Of a stretch of 64,000 nt of DNA, positions 36,989 to 46,139 are shown piece by piece. The first letter of the stretch is position 1, and the number at the start of each line of letters is the position of its first letter. Source of the DNA: Vicingus serpentipes (GTDB lineage Bacteria; Bacteroidota; Bacteroidia; Flavobacteriales_E; Vicingaceae); assembly GCF_007993035.1 (NCBI RefSeq), contig NZ_VOOS01000005.1, positions 62,001 through 126,000 on the forward strand, read 5' to 3'. Under the pieces are notes generated by a model, which was not told the DNA's origin, made no database searches, and saw only the letters and a list, made by a program, of their open reading frames with translations. Both the position numbers and the translations under genes were made by a program.

Positions 36989-36996
36989 TATATTTG
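36989..36996 (+). promoter_or_regulatory. -7 box upstream of the binding lipoprotein gene
   Basis: TATATTTG matches TAnnTTTG; a TTTG lies 24 bp upstream (36961-36964), slightly far. The implied transcript start is near 37003, after the out-of-place ATG at 36994, which supports translation from 37030. Confidence 0.4.
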
Positions 36997-37029
36997 TGTT
37001 TCTTTGAAAAGAAGTTTATATTAGACATT

Positions 37030-38766
37030 ATGAAAAAATTAATTTATTTATTGATAGGTGCTGCAGTAATTTTAACAAGTTGTGGCGGTAATGAGAACAC
37101 TAAAAAAGATGATGCTAAGGTAGCAAAAGGTAGTGTTAAATACGGTGGTGTTTTCAAATTAAACGAAACTGAAGACTTTCGAAGTTTATATCCTTTAAAC
37201 ATTACAGAGGTAGTTGCACATAGAATTACCAATCAAGTTTATCAAGGTTTATTAAAACTTAACCAAGAAGATTTGACTGTTCTACCATCTTTAGCTGAGA
37301 AATGGGAAATAAATGAAGATGCTACTACATTTACTTTTCATCTTAGAAAAGGCGTTAAATTTCATGATAATCAATGTTTTACTGATGGAAAAGGAAGAGA
37401 ACTTAATGCTAACGATGTAAAATATTGTTTTGAAAAAGCATGTGAAAGCTCTCCTGAAAATCAAATGTTCCCATTTTTTAAAGATAGACTTAAAGGAGCA
37501 AATGAGTATTATGAGTCAACAATTAATAAAACTCCTTTAGCTGGAGGTATAGAAGGCATAAAAGTAATAGATGATTACACTATTGAATTTAACTTAAACT
37601 ATTCATTTGCAGGATTTTTAAAAATACTTAGCCACCCTGCATGTTGGGTTTATCCAAAAGAAGCTTTTGATATGTATGGAATTGACATGAGAAAAAATTG
37701 TGTCGGAACAGGTCCTTTTAGAGTAAAAACTATAAAAGAATCAGAAACTGTTATTCTTGAAAGAAATCCTGATTACTGGGAAAATGATCAATATGGAAAC
37801 CAATTACCTTATCTAGATGGAATTAAATTTTCATTCATTAAAGAAAAGAAAGCTGAATTACTTGAATTTAGAAAAGGTAATTTAGATATGGTTTATCGTT
37901 TGCCTCTTGAAATGATAAAAGATGTTGTTGGTGAATTAGAAGATGCTAAAAAAGGCGGAAATAAGCCTTATGTAATGCAAGTTGTTCCTGCTATGAGTGT
38001 TGTTTATCTTGGTATGCAACATAAACTTCCTCCTTTTGACAATGTTGATGTTCGAAAAGCTTTTAACTATGCAATTGACAAAAATTCAATTGTAACATAT
38101 ACGTTACAAGGAGATGGAAGACCTGGAGTTCATGGATTTGTACCTCCTTTTAAAGGTTATGACTACGAAAGCATAGAAGGTTATGTCTTTAACCCTGAAA
38201 AAGCTAAAGAGCACTTTAAAAAGGCTGGGTATGAAAATGGTAAAGGATTCCCTGAAATTACATTACAAATTAACTCTGGTGGTGGAGATAGAAATGTTCA
38301 AATTGCAGAAGTTGTTCAAAAAATGTTAAGTGAAAATTTAGGTGTTAAAATTAATATTGAGCAGCTACAATTTCCTCAGCACTTAGACAACTTAGAGACA
38401 GGGAAAGCATTATTTTGGAGATCAGCATGGATAGCTGATTACCCAGATCCTGAAAACTTCTTAAGTTTACTATATGGTAAAAATGTACCTGAAGATATGT
38501 CTACAAATTCTTATTTAAATTCTGTTAGATATCAAAGTGAAGCATTTGACGCTAAATTTAATGAAGCTTTAAGAGAAGTTGACGAGGCAAAGCGTTACGA
38601 ATTGTACAAACAAGCTGATCAGATAGCAGTTGATGATGCAGCGACTTTACCTATTTTCTATGATGAAAATACACGTTTAATTCAAGTATATGTAAAGAAC
38701 TTCCCTTCAAATGCAATGGAATATAGAGACATGACTGCTGTATATTTTGATAAAGACGAAGAGTAA
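37030..38766 (+). CDS. ABC transporter substrate-binding lipoprotein, peptide/oligopeptide family 5
   Basis: From the ATG at 37030 the product is 578 residues, with a lipoprotein signal (LLIGAAVILTSCGG). An in-frame ATG at 36994 would add 12 residues that spoil the signal and overlap the promoter. The rest is a family-5 extracellular solute-binding protein (DppA/OppA-like): LAEKWEINEDATTFTFHLRK, VRKAFNYAIDKNSIV, WIADYPDPENFL. It would bind peptides or similar ligands outside the inner membrane. No permease or ATPase genes are nearby, so it is an orphan binding protein. A terminator follows. Confidence 0.93.
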   Translation: MKKLIYLLIGAAVILTSCGGNENTKKDDAKVAKGSVKYGGVFKLNETEDFRSLYPLNITEVVAHRITNQVYQGLLKLNQEDLTVLPSLAEKWEINEDATTFTFHLRKGVKFHDNQCFTDGKGRELNANDVKYCFEKACESSPENQMFPFFKDRLKGANEYYESTINKTPLAGGIEGIKVIDDYTIEFNLNYSFAGFLKILSHPACWVYPKEAFDMYGIDMRKNCVGTGPFRVKTIKESETVILERNPDYWENDQYGNQLPYLDGIKFSFIKEKKAELLEFRKGNLDMVYRLPLEMIKDVVGELEDAKKGGNKPYVMQVVPAMSVVYLGMQHKLPPFDNVDVRKAFNYAIDKNSIVTYTLQGDGRPGVHGFVPPFKGYDYESIEGYVFNPEKAKEHFKKAGYENGKGFPEITLQINSGGGDRNVQIAEVVQKMLSENLGVKINIEQLQFPQHLDNLETGKALFWRSAWIADYPDPENFLSLLYGKNVPEDMSTNSYLNSVRYQSEAFDAKFNEALREVDEAKRYELYKQADQIAVDDAATLPIFYDENTRLIQVYVKNFPSNAMEYRDMTAVYFDKDEE

Positions 38767-38786
38767 TTAAACATTATATAGTTAAT

Positions 38787-38819
38787 AAAAAAGCATCTTA
38801 AAATTTAAGATGCTTTTTT
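38787..38819 (+). terminator. Intrinsic terminator after the binding lipoprotein gene
   Basis: GCATCTTA (38793-38800) pairs with TAAGATGC (38806-38813), extended by an A-run/T-run, with a six-T tail. Confidence 0.85.
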
Positions 38820-38853
38820 ATTTATAGTTCTTTGTACTTCTAATAAAACTTCA

Positions 38854-39792
38854 TTGAACAAGTTAATCACTATATCCATTCTATTTATTTGCTTTAGTTT
38901 AAGCTCTTTTGGTCAAATATTAGACCTTAATAAACCTCTTTTTAGTGACGAACCATTTTTCAACACAAACTTTATTCGCCTGAATAAAATAAAATCAATC
39001 AAAGGCTCTCGATCTACAAAAAAAGTAAAAGATATTATCAGAACTAAAGGACTCGATTTTTATTACGAGTTTAATGCTGTTGGAAATTTAACCATGCAGA
39101 TTTCCACTTTCCATGATGCTAGACTTAGAAAAGACACTAATGTGATTAATTATTATTATGATACTAATAACAATTTAGAATTGATTCGTAAAAATGATAC
39201 TTATGGGTATTATTCACATGAGTTTTCTTATGATAAATTAGGAGGAATAAACAAACAAACATATTGTAGGGAAGAAAATTTATGTGAAGCGAAAAATTAT
39301 TTCCAATTAGGCAATCGCTATATAATCAAAAGTGATAGTTTTTCCTATCAAAAACTTAGTGATAAACAAATTCAAAAGACCTTTTATAACAATTATAAAA
39401 AACCATATAAAGAGCAAATTGACTATTACAATGAGCTAGGATATTTAAGTGAAAAATATACCAAGTTTTTAATTGGAAATAAAAAACATAAAACCACTTA
39501 TAAATATGATGAAAAAGGACGCATCATTGAGGTAATAACAAATGAAGACTTAAGCACTTCTAACACAAAAACCGAAAAATATTATTATGATGATTTTGAT
39601 AATGTTTTAGAAATAAAGATTTATGAAAATGAAACATATAAAATATCTAAACAGTTTTTATACGACAAAACAACATTTCTCTTAACTGCACAACTAATTC
39701 AAGAAGTAGAAACTGAATTTATAAAAATTATTCAGTATCAGTACACATTTTTTAATGGAGAATCAACTAATCTATCTTTAGAAGATAATTAA
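38854..39792 (+). CDS. Secreted protein with YD-like sequence
   Basis: A 312-residue protein starting at TTG, which gives a good signal peptide (NKLITISILFICFSLSSFGQ); no ATG fits better. The mature part contains repeated short units such as DFYYEFNAVGNL, NYYYDTNNNLELI, TTYKYDEKGRIIEV and KYYYDDFDNVLEI, resembling YD/RHS-type repeats as in many Bacteroidota secreted proteins. Function unknown. Its TAA (39790-39792) overlaps the stop codon of the convergent DUF420 gene. Confidence 0.8.
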   Translation: MNKLITISILFICFSLSSFGQILDLNKPLFSDEPFFNTNFIRLNKIKSIKGSRSTKKVKDIIRTKGLDFYYEFNAVGNLTMQISTFHDARLRKDTNVINYYYDTNNNLELIRKNDTYGYYSHEFSYDKLGGINKQTYCREENLCEAKNYFQLGNRYIIKSDSFSYQKLSDKQIQKTFYNNYKKPYKEQIDYYNELGYLSEKYTKFLIGNKKHKTTYKYDEKGRIIEVITNEDLSTSNTKTEKYYYDDFDNVLEIKIYENETYKISKQFLYDKTTFLLTAQLIQEVETEFIKIIQYQYTFFNGESTNLSLEDN

Positions 39793-40304
39793 TAATAAGG
39801 GGAAATCATTAAATATACTACCACCCCACTAACAGCAACATAAAGCCATAAAGGAAAAGTAATTTTTGCAATCCTTTTATGTTTATCAAATTGATTTGAC
39901 AACGTTTTAACATAAGTAATTAATACTAATGGTATAATTGCAATTGATAAAATAATATGAGAAATTAGTATAAAGTAATAAAGGTACTTTATACTTCCTT
40001 CACCTCCAAATGGAGTAGGATCTGATGTCATATGATAGGCAACATACATCAACAGAAACAAAATTGACAAAATTAAAGATGCCTTCATTAATCGTTCATG
40101 AAGAATACGATTTCCATTTTTAATTGCAACTACTGCTAAAAGAAGAAAAATTGCAGTTAAGCCATTTGTTGAAGCATAAATAGGAGGTAGAAAACTAAGT
40201 GGTTCAACATTAGGCAATCTAACACCAAATAAAGTAGCAACAGCTATTGGTAATATTATAGAAATAGATGTGATTAGTTTATTATAAGAGGCTTCCGTTT
40301 TCAT
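39789..40304 (-). CDS. DUF420 family membrane protein
   Basis: A 171-residue membrane protein with about five helices and the DUF420 feature HERLMKASLILSILFLLMYV with YHMTSDPTPFGGEG. DUF420 proteins (CtaM-like) sit in cytochrome oxidase assembly clusters. Here it lies 2 nt downstream of cyoE, which supports a role in heme-copper oxidase maturation. Confidence 0.88.
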   Translation of the reverse strand: MKTEASYNKLITSISIILPIAVATLFGVRLPNVEPLSFLPPIYASTNGLTAIFLLLAVVAIKNGNRILHERLMKASLILSILFLLMYVAYHMTSDPTPFGGEGSIKYLYYFILISHIILSIAIIPLVLITYVKTLSNQFDKHKRIAKITFPLWLYVAVSGVVVYLMISPYY

Positions 40305-40306
40305 TG

Positions 40307-41197
40307 TTAAACTTTATCTGCCAAAATAAATAAAAGAGAAAAAATCAAATACACATAAGACATCAACATTACTCTTAATGCATATTTATCATCTTGAGTT
40401 TGCATTAACTTAAATGCTGGAAAAACCATTAAACAAGACAGTAAGAACAAACCAACTGTAGCAATTCTTCCAGTTACATTAAAATATTCAGGCAAATAAC
40501 TAGAAAGCATTAATAATAAACTGCTAATAAAAATAATAACAGCGCTAGTTTTATTCTTCTTATCATAAGGCAACATTTTAAACCCGGCTTTTTGATACTG
40601 CCCATGCAAACGCCAAGCGATGGCCCAAAAATGAGGAAATTGCCATAAAAACTGGATAGCAAACAACATACCTGCCTCAAAGCCAAAACTACCAGTTGAT
40701 GCTACCAACCCCAACATTGGAGGGATTGCTCCGGGAAAAGCACCAACAAAAACTGCATAAGGAGAAATTCTTTTTAGAGGAGTGTAAATTGCAGCATACA
40801 TAAAAATAGCCAATAAGCCTAGCACACCACTTAGTGGATTTAAGGCAATCCATAAAACAGTAATTCCAATAATTCCTGACAAAAAAGCAAAAACAATTAC
40901 CTCATTTACATTTAATTTATTTTGAGGCAGAGGTCTACCCTCTGTTCTTGTCATAAGTTTATCATGATTACGTTCAATAATTTGATTAAACGTATTAGCA
41001 GAACCAGTAACTAAAAAGCCACCTATTACTAAACTTATAATTTCTGAAAGATTATATGTTGCAGCTCCTATAAAATAACCAAAAACTGCTGAAATCACTA
41101 CAAAAACAGTAATCTTAAGTTTTAAAATTTGAGCATAGCATTTCAATTTTTCCATTAAGCTAATTGCTACTATACTTTCTGTTTTTACTTGATTCAT
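40307..41197 (-). CDS. cyoE: Protoheme IX farnesyltransferase (heme O synthase)
   Basis: A 296-residue UbiA-family protein with about eight to nine transmembrane helices and the prenyl-diphosphate motif NQIIERNHDKLMTRTEGRPL. It adds farnesyl to heme B to give heme O for terminal oxidases. It forms a two-gene unit with the DUF420 gene; the oxidase subunit genes usually found beside it are not here. Divergent from secA. Confidence 0.95.
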   Translation of the reverse strand: MNQVKTESIVAISLMEKLKCYAQILKLKITVFVVISAVFGYFIGAATYNLSEIISLVIGGFLVTGSANTFNQIIERNHDKLMTRTEGRPLPQNKLNVNEVIVFAFLSGIIGITVLWIALNPLSGVLGLLAIFMYAAIYTPLKRISPYAVFVGAFPGAIPPMLGLVASTGSFGFEAGMLFAIQFLWQFPHFWAIAWRLHGQYQKAGFKMLPYDKKNKTSAVIIFISSLLLMLSSYLPEYFNVTGRIATVGLFLLSCLMVFPAFKLMQTQDDKYALRVMLMSYVYLIFSLLFILADKV

Positions 41198-41303
41198 ATA
41201 AATTTAACGAGCCACAAATATAAATAATTGAGCGCATAATCAAAAATGTAAATAATCAATACTGTTTTTTTATTTCAACCTTCAAAGTTCTTAGTTAATT
41301 AAC

Positions 41304-41338
41304 TACATTTGTCGGTTATACAAGTCAAATTGTCCGAC
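41304..41338 (+). promoter_or_regulatory. Possible -7 box and leader hairpin upstream of secA
   Basis: TACATTTG (41304-41311) matches TAnnTTTG. It is followed by GTCGG/CCGAC (41311-41315, 41334-41338) and ACAA/TTGT, a hairpin with a 4-nt one-sided bulge. No clear TTTG lies upstream at the usual spacing. The role of the hairpin is unknown. Confidence 0.3.
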
Positions 41339-41397
41339 TAGTAAAAATGGTAAAATTTTTGACTTTGTAGCGATTCATTTATAAACAAATATTTAAG

Positions 41398-44300
41398 ATG
41401 GCTGGAGCAGGATTATTAAATAAAGTTCTAAAAACTTTTTTAGGAAGCAAAACCGATAGAGATTTAAAAGAATTATCACCTATAATAGAGCAAACTAATG
41501 CAGTTTACACTCAACTTAATTCATTGTCTAATGATGAATTAAGAGCTAAAACAAATTCTTTTAAATCAAAAATAAAAGAATATACAAAAGAAACCGAAGA
41601 TAAAATTGCAGCGTTAAAAACTAAAATTGACGAAGACAATAATCTTTCCATTCATGATAAAGAAAACATCTACAATGAAATAGATGAACTAGACAAAAAA
41701 GTTCTTGAACAAATTGAAGAAGTTTTACTAGAAATTCAAGCTGAAGCCTTTGCTGTTATAAAAGAAACATCAAGAAGATTTGCAGAAAATAAAACCATAG
41801 AGGTTACCGCAACCCAAATGGATAGAGATATTGCTGCACAAAGAGATAGCGTTGAGATTAATGGTGATAAAGCAATTTATCATAATTCATGGCTAGCAGC
41901 TGGAACAGAAGTCACATGGGCTATGGTTCATTACGATGTTCAATTAATTGGCGGTAGTGTGTTACACCAAGGAAAAGTTGCTGAAATGCAAACTGGTGAA
42001 GGTAAAACTTTAGTTGGTACATTACCCGTATATTTAAATGCTCTTGCTGAAAGAGGGATTCACTTGGTAACAGTAAATAATTATCTAGCAAAAAGGGATT
42101 CTGAATGGATGGCTCCAATTTTTGAATTCCATGGAATGACTGTTGACTGTATTGATAAGCATGAACCTAATTCGCCAGAAAGAAGAAAAGCATATTTAGC
42201 AGATATTACTTATGGTACAAATAACGAATTTGGATTTGATTATTTAAGAGATAATATGGCTCGCTCGCCAGAAGATTTGGTTCAACGGAAACATCATTAT
42301 GCAATTGTAGATGAAGTAGATTCTGTTTTAATTGATGATGCACGTACACCTTTAATTATTTCTGGTCCAACTCCTAAAGGAGACAAACATGAGTTTCATG
42401 AATTAAAACCTAGAGTTGAAAAATTAGTAGCTGAACAAAAGAAATTTGCTACTGAAGCATTAAGTGAAGCTAAAAAATTATTATCTCCATTAAGTAATGG
42501 AGAAAAAATAAGTAAAGAAGATCAAGAAAAAGGTGGCTTAGCTCTATTAAGAGCACATAGAGCATTCCCAAAAAACAAAGCTTTAATTAAGTTTTTAAGT
42601 GAGCAAGGAATTAAAGCCATGCTCCAAAAAACTGAGAATTACTACATGCAAGACCAAAACAAAGAAATGCCTAAGGCAGATGAACCTTTGTTTTTTGTGG
42701 TGGATGAAAAAAGTAACTCAGTAGAATTATCAGAAAAAGGTATTGACTTAATTACTGGAGCAGGAGAAGATCCAAAATTCTTTGTCATGCCTGATATTGG
42801 TTCTGAAGTTGCAGAGATAGAAAAATCTAATACTTCAGAAGCTGAAAAACTTGCTGAAAAAGATAGAGTTATACAAGATTACTCAGTAAAAGCAGAAAGA
42901 ATCCATACTATTAACCAATTATTGAAAGCATATGCAATGTTTGAGATTGATGTTGAGTATGTTGTAATGGACAATAAAGTAAAAATTGTTGACGAACAAA
43001 CTGGCCGTATTATGGATGGCCGTCGTTATTCTGATGGATTACACCAAGCTATTGAAGCTAAAGAAAATGTGAAAGTTGAAGCTGCTACGCAAACTTATGC
43101 AACTGTAACTTTACAAAATTATTTTAGAATGTACCATAAACTTTCGGGAATGACTGGTACTGCGGAAACTGAATCACAGGAGCTTTGGGATATCTATAAA
43201 TTAGATGTAGTTATTATTCCAACTAACAGACCTATAGCCAGAGATGATAGACAAGATTTGGTTTACAAAACTAAAAGAGAAAAATATACAGCAGTAATTG
43301 ATGAAATTGTAACATTAGTAAATCAAAAAAGACCCGTATTGGTAGGTACTACTTCTGTTGAAATTTCTGAGTTATTAGGAAGAATGCTTAAAATGAAAGG
43401 CATTAACCACAATGTATTAAATGCAAAACTACACCAACGTGAAGCTGAAGTGGTTGCCGGAGCAGGTCAACCAGGAGCTGTAACAATTGCAACAAATATG
43501 GCTGGTCGTGGTACCGATATTAAATTAGGAGAGGGTGTAAAAGAAGCTGGAGGTTTAGCAATTATTGGTACTGAACGCCACGATTCTCGTAGAGTTGACA
43601 GGCAATTAAGAGGTCGTGCTGGTCGTCAAGGAGACCCAGGTTCATCTCAATTTTTTGTTTCGTTAGAAGATGATTTAATGCGTTTATTTAATTCAGAGCG
43701 TATCATTAAATTAATGGATAGAATGGGCCTTGAGGAAGGTGAAGTTATCCAGCATTCAATGGTTACTAAATCAATCGAAAGAGCACAGAAAAAAGTAGAA
43801 GAAAATAACTTTGGTATTCGTAAGCGATTATTAGAGTACGATGATATTATGAACTCGCAACGTGAGGTTGTTTACACTAAACGTAGAAATGCTTTACATG
43901 GAGAACGTCTTGGGGTTGAAATATCAAACATGATTTATGATGTTTGTGAAGACATTGTAAATGATGCTCAAGATCATGGTGATTTCGAAACCTATAAAAT
44001 TGATTTAATTCGTTTATTATCTATTCAAAATCCTTTCCAAGAAAAAGAATTTTTTGAAGGAAATGCAATAGAATTAGTTGAAGAATTACATGATTTAGCA
44101 TTAACTCACTATCACAAAAAATCTGAGTTAATTGCTCAAATGGCATTCCCTGTTATTAAGGATGTTTATGAAAATCAAGGAGCTCACTACGAAAACATTT
44201 TAGTGCCAATTACAGATGGTCAAAAAGTTTTAAATGTATCAACTCCTCTCGAAAAAACTTACCAAAACGAATGCAAAGAGTTAATAAAATCTACAGAAAA

Positions 44301-44745
44301 AAATGTGATTTTAGCGATGATTGATGAGGATTGGAAAGAACACTTACGTGAGATGGATGAATTAAAGCAATCGGTACAAAGTGCAGTTTACGAGCAAAAA
44401 GACCCATTACTGATTTACAAATTTGAGGCATTTAAATTATTTAATTCTTCGTTATTAAAAATAAATAAAGAAGTAGCTAGTTTCTTAATGAAATGTAGCT
44501 TACCTCAGCCAAAAGAAGGTGCTCCAGAAATTGAAACAAAAGAAGCGCAAGCTCCACAAAAAAGTGAAGTAAGTAATCTTCAAACTAGCAGACCGGATAA
44601 TTATGCTGCTCCTCAACAACAAGGACAACCTCAACAAGCAGAAAAACCAAAAGCCCAACCTGTAAGAGTTGAGAAAAAAGTAGGTAGAAATGATTTGTGC
44701 CCTTGTGGAAGTGGTAAAAAATTTAAACAATGTCACGGAAAATAA
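41398..44745 (+). CDS. secA: Preprotein translocase motor ATPase SecA
   Basis: A 1115-residue protein, longer than E. coli SecA (901), as is usual in Bacteroidota because of insertions around residues 340-500. Walker A is [14 protein letters not shown] is [21 protein letters not shown], and motif VI lies in [18 protein letters not shown] proline/glutamine-rich linker precedes the C-terminal zinc-binding SEC-C motif ([15 protein letters not shown]). It drives export through SecYEG, the first step for all the T9SS cargo in this window. Single gene with its own terminator. Confidence 0.98.
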   Translation: MAGAGLLNKVLKTFLGSKTDRDLKELSPIIEQTNAVYTQLNSLSNDELRAKTNSFKSKIKEYTKETEDKIAALKTKIDEDNNLSIHDKENIYNEIDELDKKVLEQIEEVLLEIQAEAFAVIKETSRRFAENKTIEVTATQMDRDIAAQRDSVEINGDKAIYHNSWLAAGTEVTWAMVHYDVQLIGGSVLHQGKVAEMQTGEGKTLVGTLPVYLNALAERGIHLVTVNNYLAKRDSEWMAPIFEFHGMTVDCIDKHEPNSPERRKAYLADITYGTNNEFGFDYLRDNMARSPEDLVQRKHHYAIVDEVDSVLIDDARTPLIISGPTPKGDKHEFHELKPRVEKLVAEQKKFATEALSEAKKLLSPLSNGEKISKEDQEKGGLALLRAHRAFPKNKALIKFLSEQGIKAMLQKTENYYMQDQNKEMPKADEPLFFVVDEKSNSVELSEKGIDLITGAGEDPKFFVMPDIGSEVAEIEKSNTSEAEKLAEKDRVIQDYSVKAERIHTINQLLKAYAMFEIDVEYVVMDNKVKIVDEQTGRIMDGRRYSDGLHQAIEAKENVKVEAATQTYATVTLQNYFRMYHKLSGMTGTAETESQELWDIYKLDVVIIPTNRPIARDDRQDLVYKTKREKYTAVIDEIVTLVNQKRPVLVGTTSVEISELLGRMLKMKGINHNVLNAKLHQREAEVVAGAGQPGAVTIATNMAGRGTDIKLGEGVKEAGGLAIIGTERHDSRRVDRQLRGRAGRQGDPGSSQFFVSLEDDLMRLFNSERIIKLMDRMGLEEGEVIQHSMVTKSIERAQKKVEENNFGIRKRLLEYDDIMNSQREVVYTKRRNALHGERLGVEISNMIYDVCEDIVNDAQDHGDFETYKIDLIRLLSIQNPFQEKEFFEGNAIELVEELHDLALTHYHKKSELIAQMAFPVIKDVYENQGAHYENILVPITDGQKVLNVSTPLEKTYQNECKELIKSTEKNVILAMIDEDWKEHLREMDELKQSVQSAVYEQKDPLLIYKFEAFKLFNSSLLKINKEVASFLMKCSLPQPKEGAPEIETKEAQAPQKSEVSNLQTSRPDNYAAPQQQGQPQQAEKPKAQPVRVEKKVGRNDLCPCGSGKKFKQCHGK

Positions 44746-44764
44746 ATTAAACGATAAGTATATT

Positions 44765-44793
44765 AAAGGGCTATGAAATTCATAGCCCTTTTT
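44765..44793 (+). terminator. Intrinsic terminator of secA
   Basis: AAAGGGCTATGAA pairs with TTCATAGCCCTTT (13 bp, minimal loop) followed by more T. It contains the first possible ATG (44773) of the next gene. Confidence 0.9.
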
Positions 44794-46014
44794 ATTGCTT
44801 TTATATTTTTATATTTGAACACTAAAACTCTAGTTATTACTTTCTTTAAACAGATATCACTTTTCTTTCTTTTCTTAATTGTTGTTTGTAGCTCCTTTGG
44901 ACAATCAAAATACTTTTTAGAAACCGAATTAATGGGCGGGAAAATAGTCCCTAACTATTCTGTTAATTTCCCAAAATCAACTCTTCAAACTGCATTTGCT
45001 ATTAATTTAGGCTCTTTTAATACGGACACTTCAAGTTGGGCAAGATATTACAATTTTCCCGAAACAGGTTTAGCTTTTTTTGGGTCCAACCTAGGTAATA
45101 ATAAAATTTACGGTAATCAGTTTAGCTTATCACCCTATATACAGTTTAAGTTAAAAAATAAAAAAAATCCTTTTTACATAAAATTAGCCATTGGAGCTTC
45201 TTACTTTACTACTCATTTTGACAGTATTAGTAATACAGACAACGTTGCTATTGGCTCTGGTTTCACTTGGGGGTTTCAGGCTTTTTTATATAAAACCATT
45301 TACCATAATAATGGGTTACATCTTCGTTTCGGAGGAGGATATTCTCATGCTTCAAACGGACACACACAGCTCCCTAATTTTGGATTAAATTCAGGACTAT
45401 TAAGTTTAGCTGCTCAATTTTACAATCCTAAAAAAGAACCTAAGAATCTCCTTTCTGTTTCAAAACAAAAATCAAAATCCATCTTCATTAATTTTAGACA
45501 AGGGATAGGGTTTCATGAATTAGGCGGAACTGCAGAACCTATCGGAGGTACAAAAAGAGAAGTTTACACTTCAGCTCTATCTTTAGGAATCATATTTAAT
45601 AAACACTTAAAAGTGAGAACTGGGTTTGCTTATCGTTATTATGAACAGTACAATAATTATATCGTAACAACTCAAAACGCTGATTATATTTCAGCCCCAA
45701 AAATTAATTCTTCTAACATCTATTTTTTTATTGGCTCAGAGTTTTTAATGGGGCACATTGGATTAGATGTAATGGGAGGTTTAAACTTATATAAGCCGTT
45801 TTATAAAGAATTTAATACCGTATATGAGAAAAATGAAGGGCCAACTTATTATTTAAAAAAACTATTTGCTTCGCGAATGGGTTTGAATCTGTATCTAATT
45901 AATACAAATAAACTTCCTCAACACAACTTTTTTATTGGCACACATATAAATGCAAATTTTGGTCAAGCAGACTTTACGGAATTTAACATAGGTTATCATT
46001 TTCAATTAAATTAA
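44773..46014 (+). CDS. Acyloxyacyl hydrolase-like outer-membrane protein (PagL-related)
   Basis: Up to 413 residues. The ATG at 44773 lies inside the secA terminator; a TTG at 44815 gives a more normal signal peptide (NTKTLVITFFKQISLFFLF ... SSFGQ) and may be the real start (399 residues). The mature part is a beta-barrel with GGGYSHASNGHTQLPNFGLN, which resembles the His-x-Ser active-site strand of PagL lipid A 3-O-deacylases. The second half (GIGFHELGGTAEPIGG onward) matches the longer form seen in Bacteroidota. It may remove acyl chains from lipid A in the outer membrane; the activity is inferred from the motif. Confidence 0.78.
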   Translation: MKFIALFIAFIFLYLNTKTLVITFFKQISLFFLFLIVVCSSFGQSKYFLETELMGGKIVPNYSVNFPKSTLQTAFAINLGSFNTDTSSWARYYNFPETGLAFFGSNLGNNKIYGNQFSLSPYIQFKLKNKKNPFYIKLAIGASYFTTHFDSISNTDNVAIGSGFTWGFQAFLYKTIYHNNGLHLRFGGGYSHASNGHTQLPNFGLNSGLLSLAAQFYNPKKEPKNLLSVSKQKSKSIFINFRQGIGFHELGGTAEPIGGTKREVYTSALSLGIIFNKHLKVRTGFAYRYYEQYNNYIVTTQNADYISAPKINSSNIYFFIGSEFLMGHIGLDVMGGLNLYKPFYKEFNTVYEKNEGPTYYLKKLFASRMGLNLYLINTNKLPQHNFFIGTHINANFGQADFTEFNIGYHFQLN

Positions 46015-46139
46015 ACATAACTGTTTTTATTGTTAAATTCTCAACAATCCAAGGGTGTGGGAAATTAAAATTTATTTATTAAAACTTATTTAGTAATTTT
46101 AATACTCTTTTAATTTACACTAACTAAACTAAAATAAGT

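Noticed and set aside
36994-37029. N-terminal extension of the binding lipoprotein from an ATG at 36994
   Set aside because: It would place residues before a good lipoprotein signal and overlaps the promoter -7 box; the ATG at 37030 is the better start.
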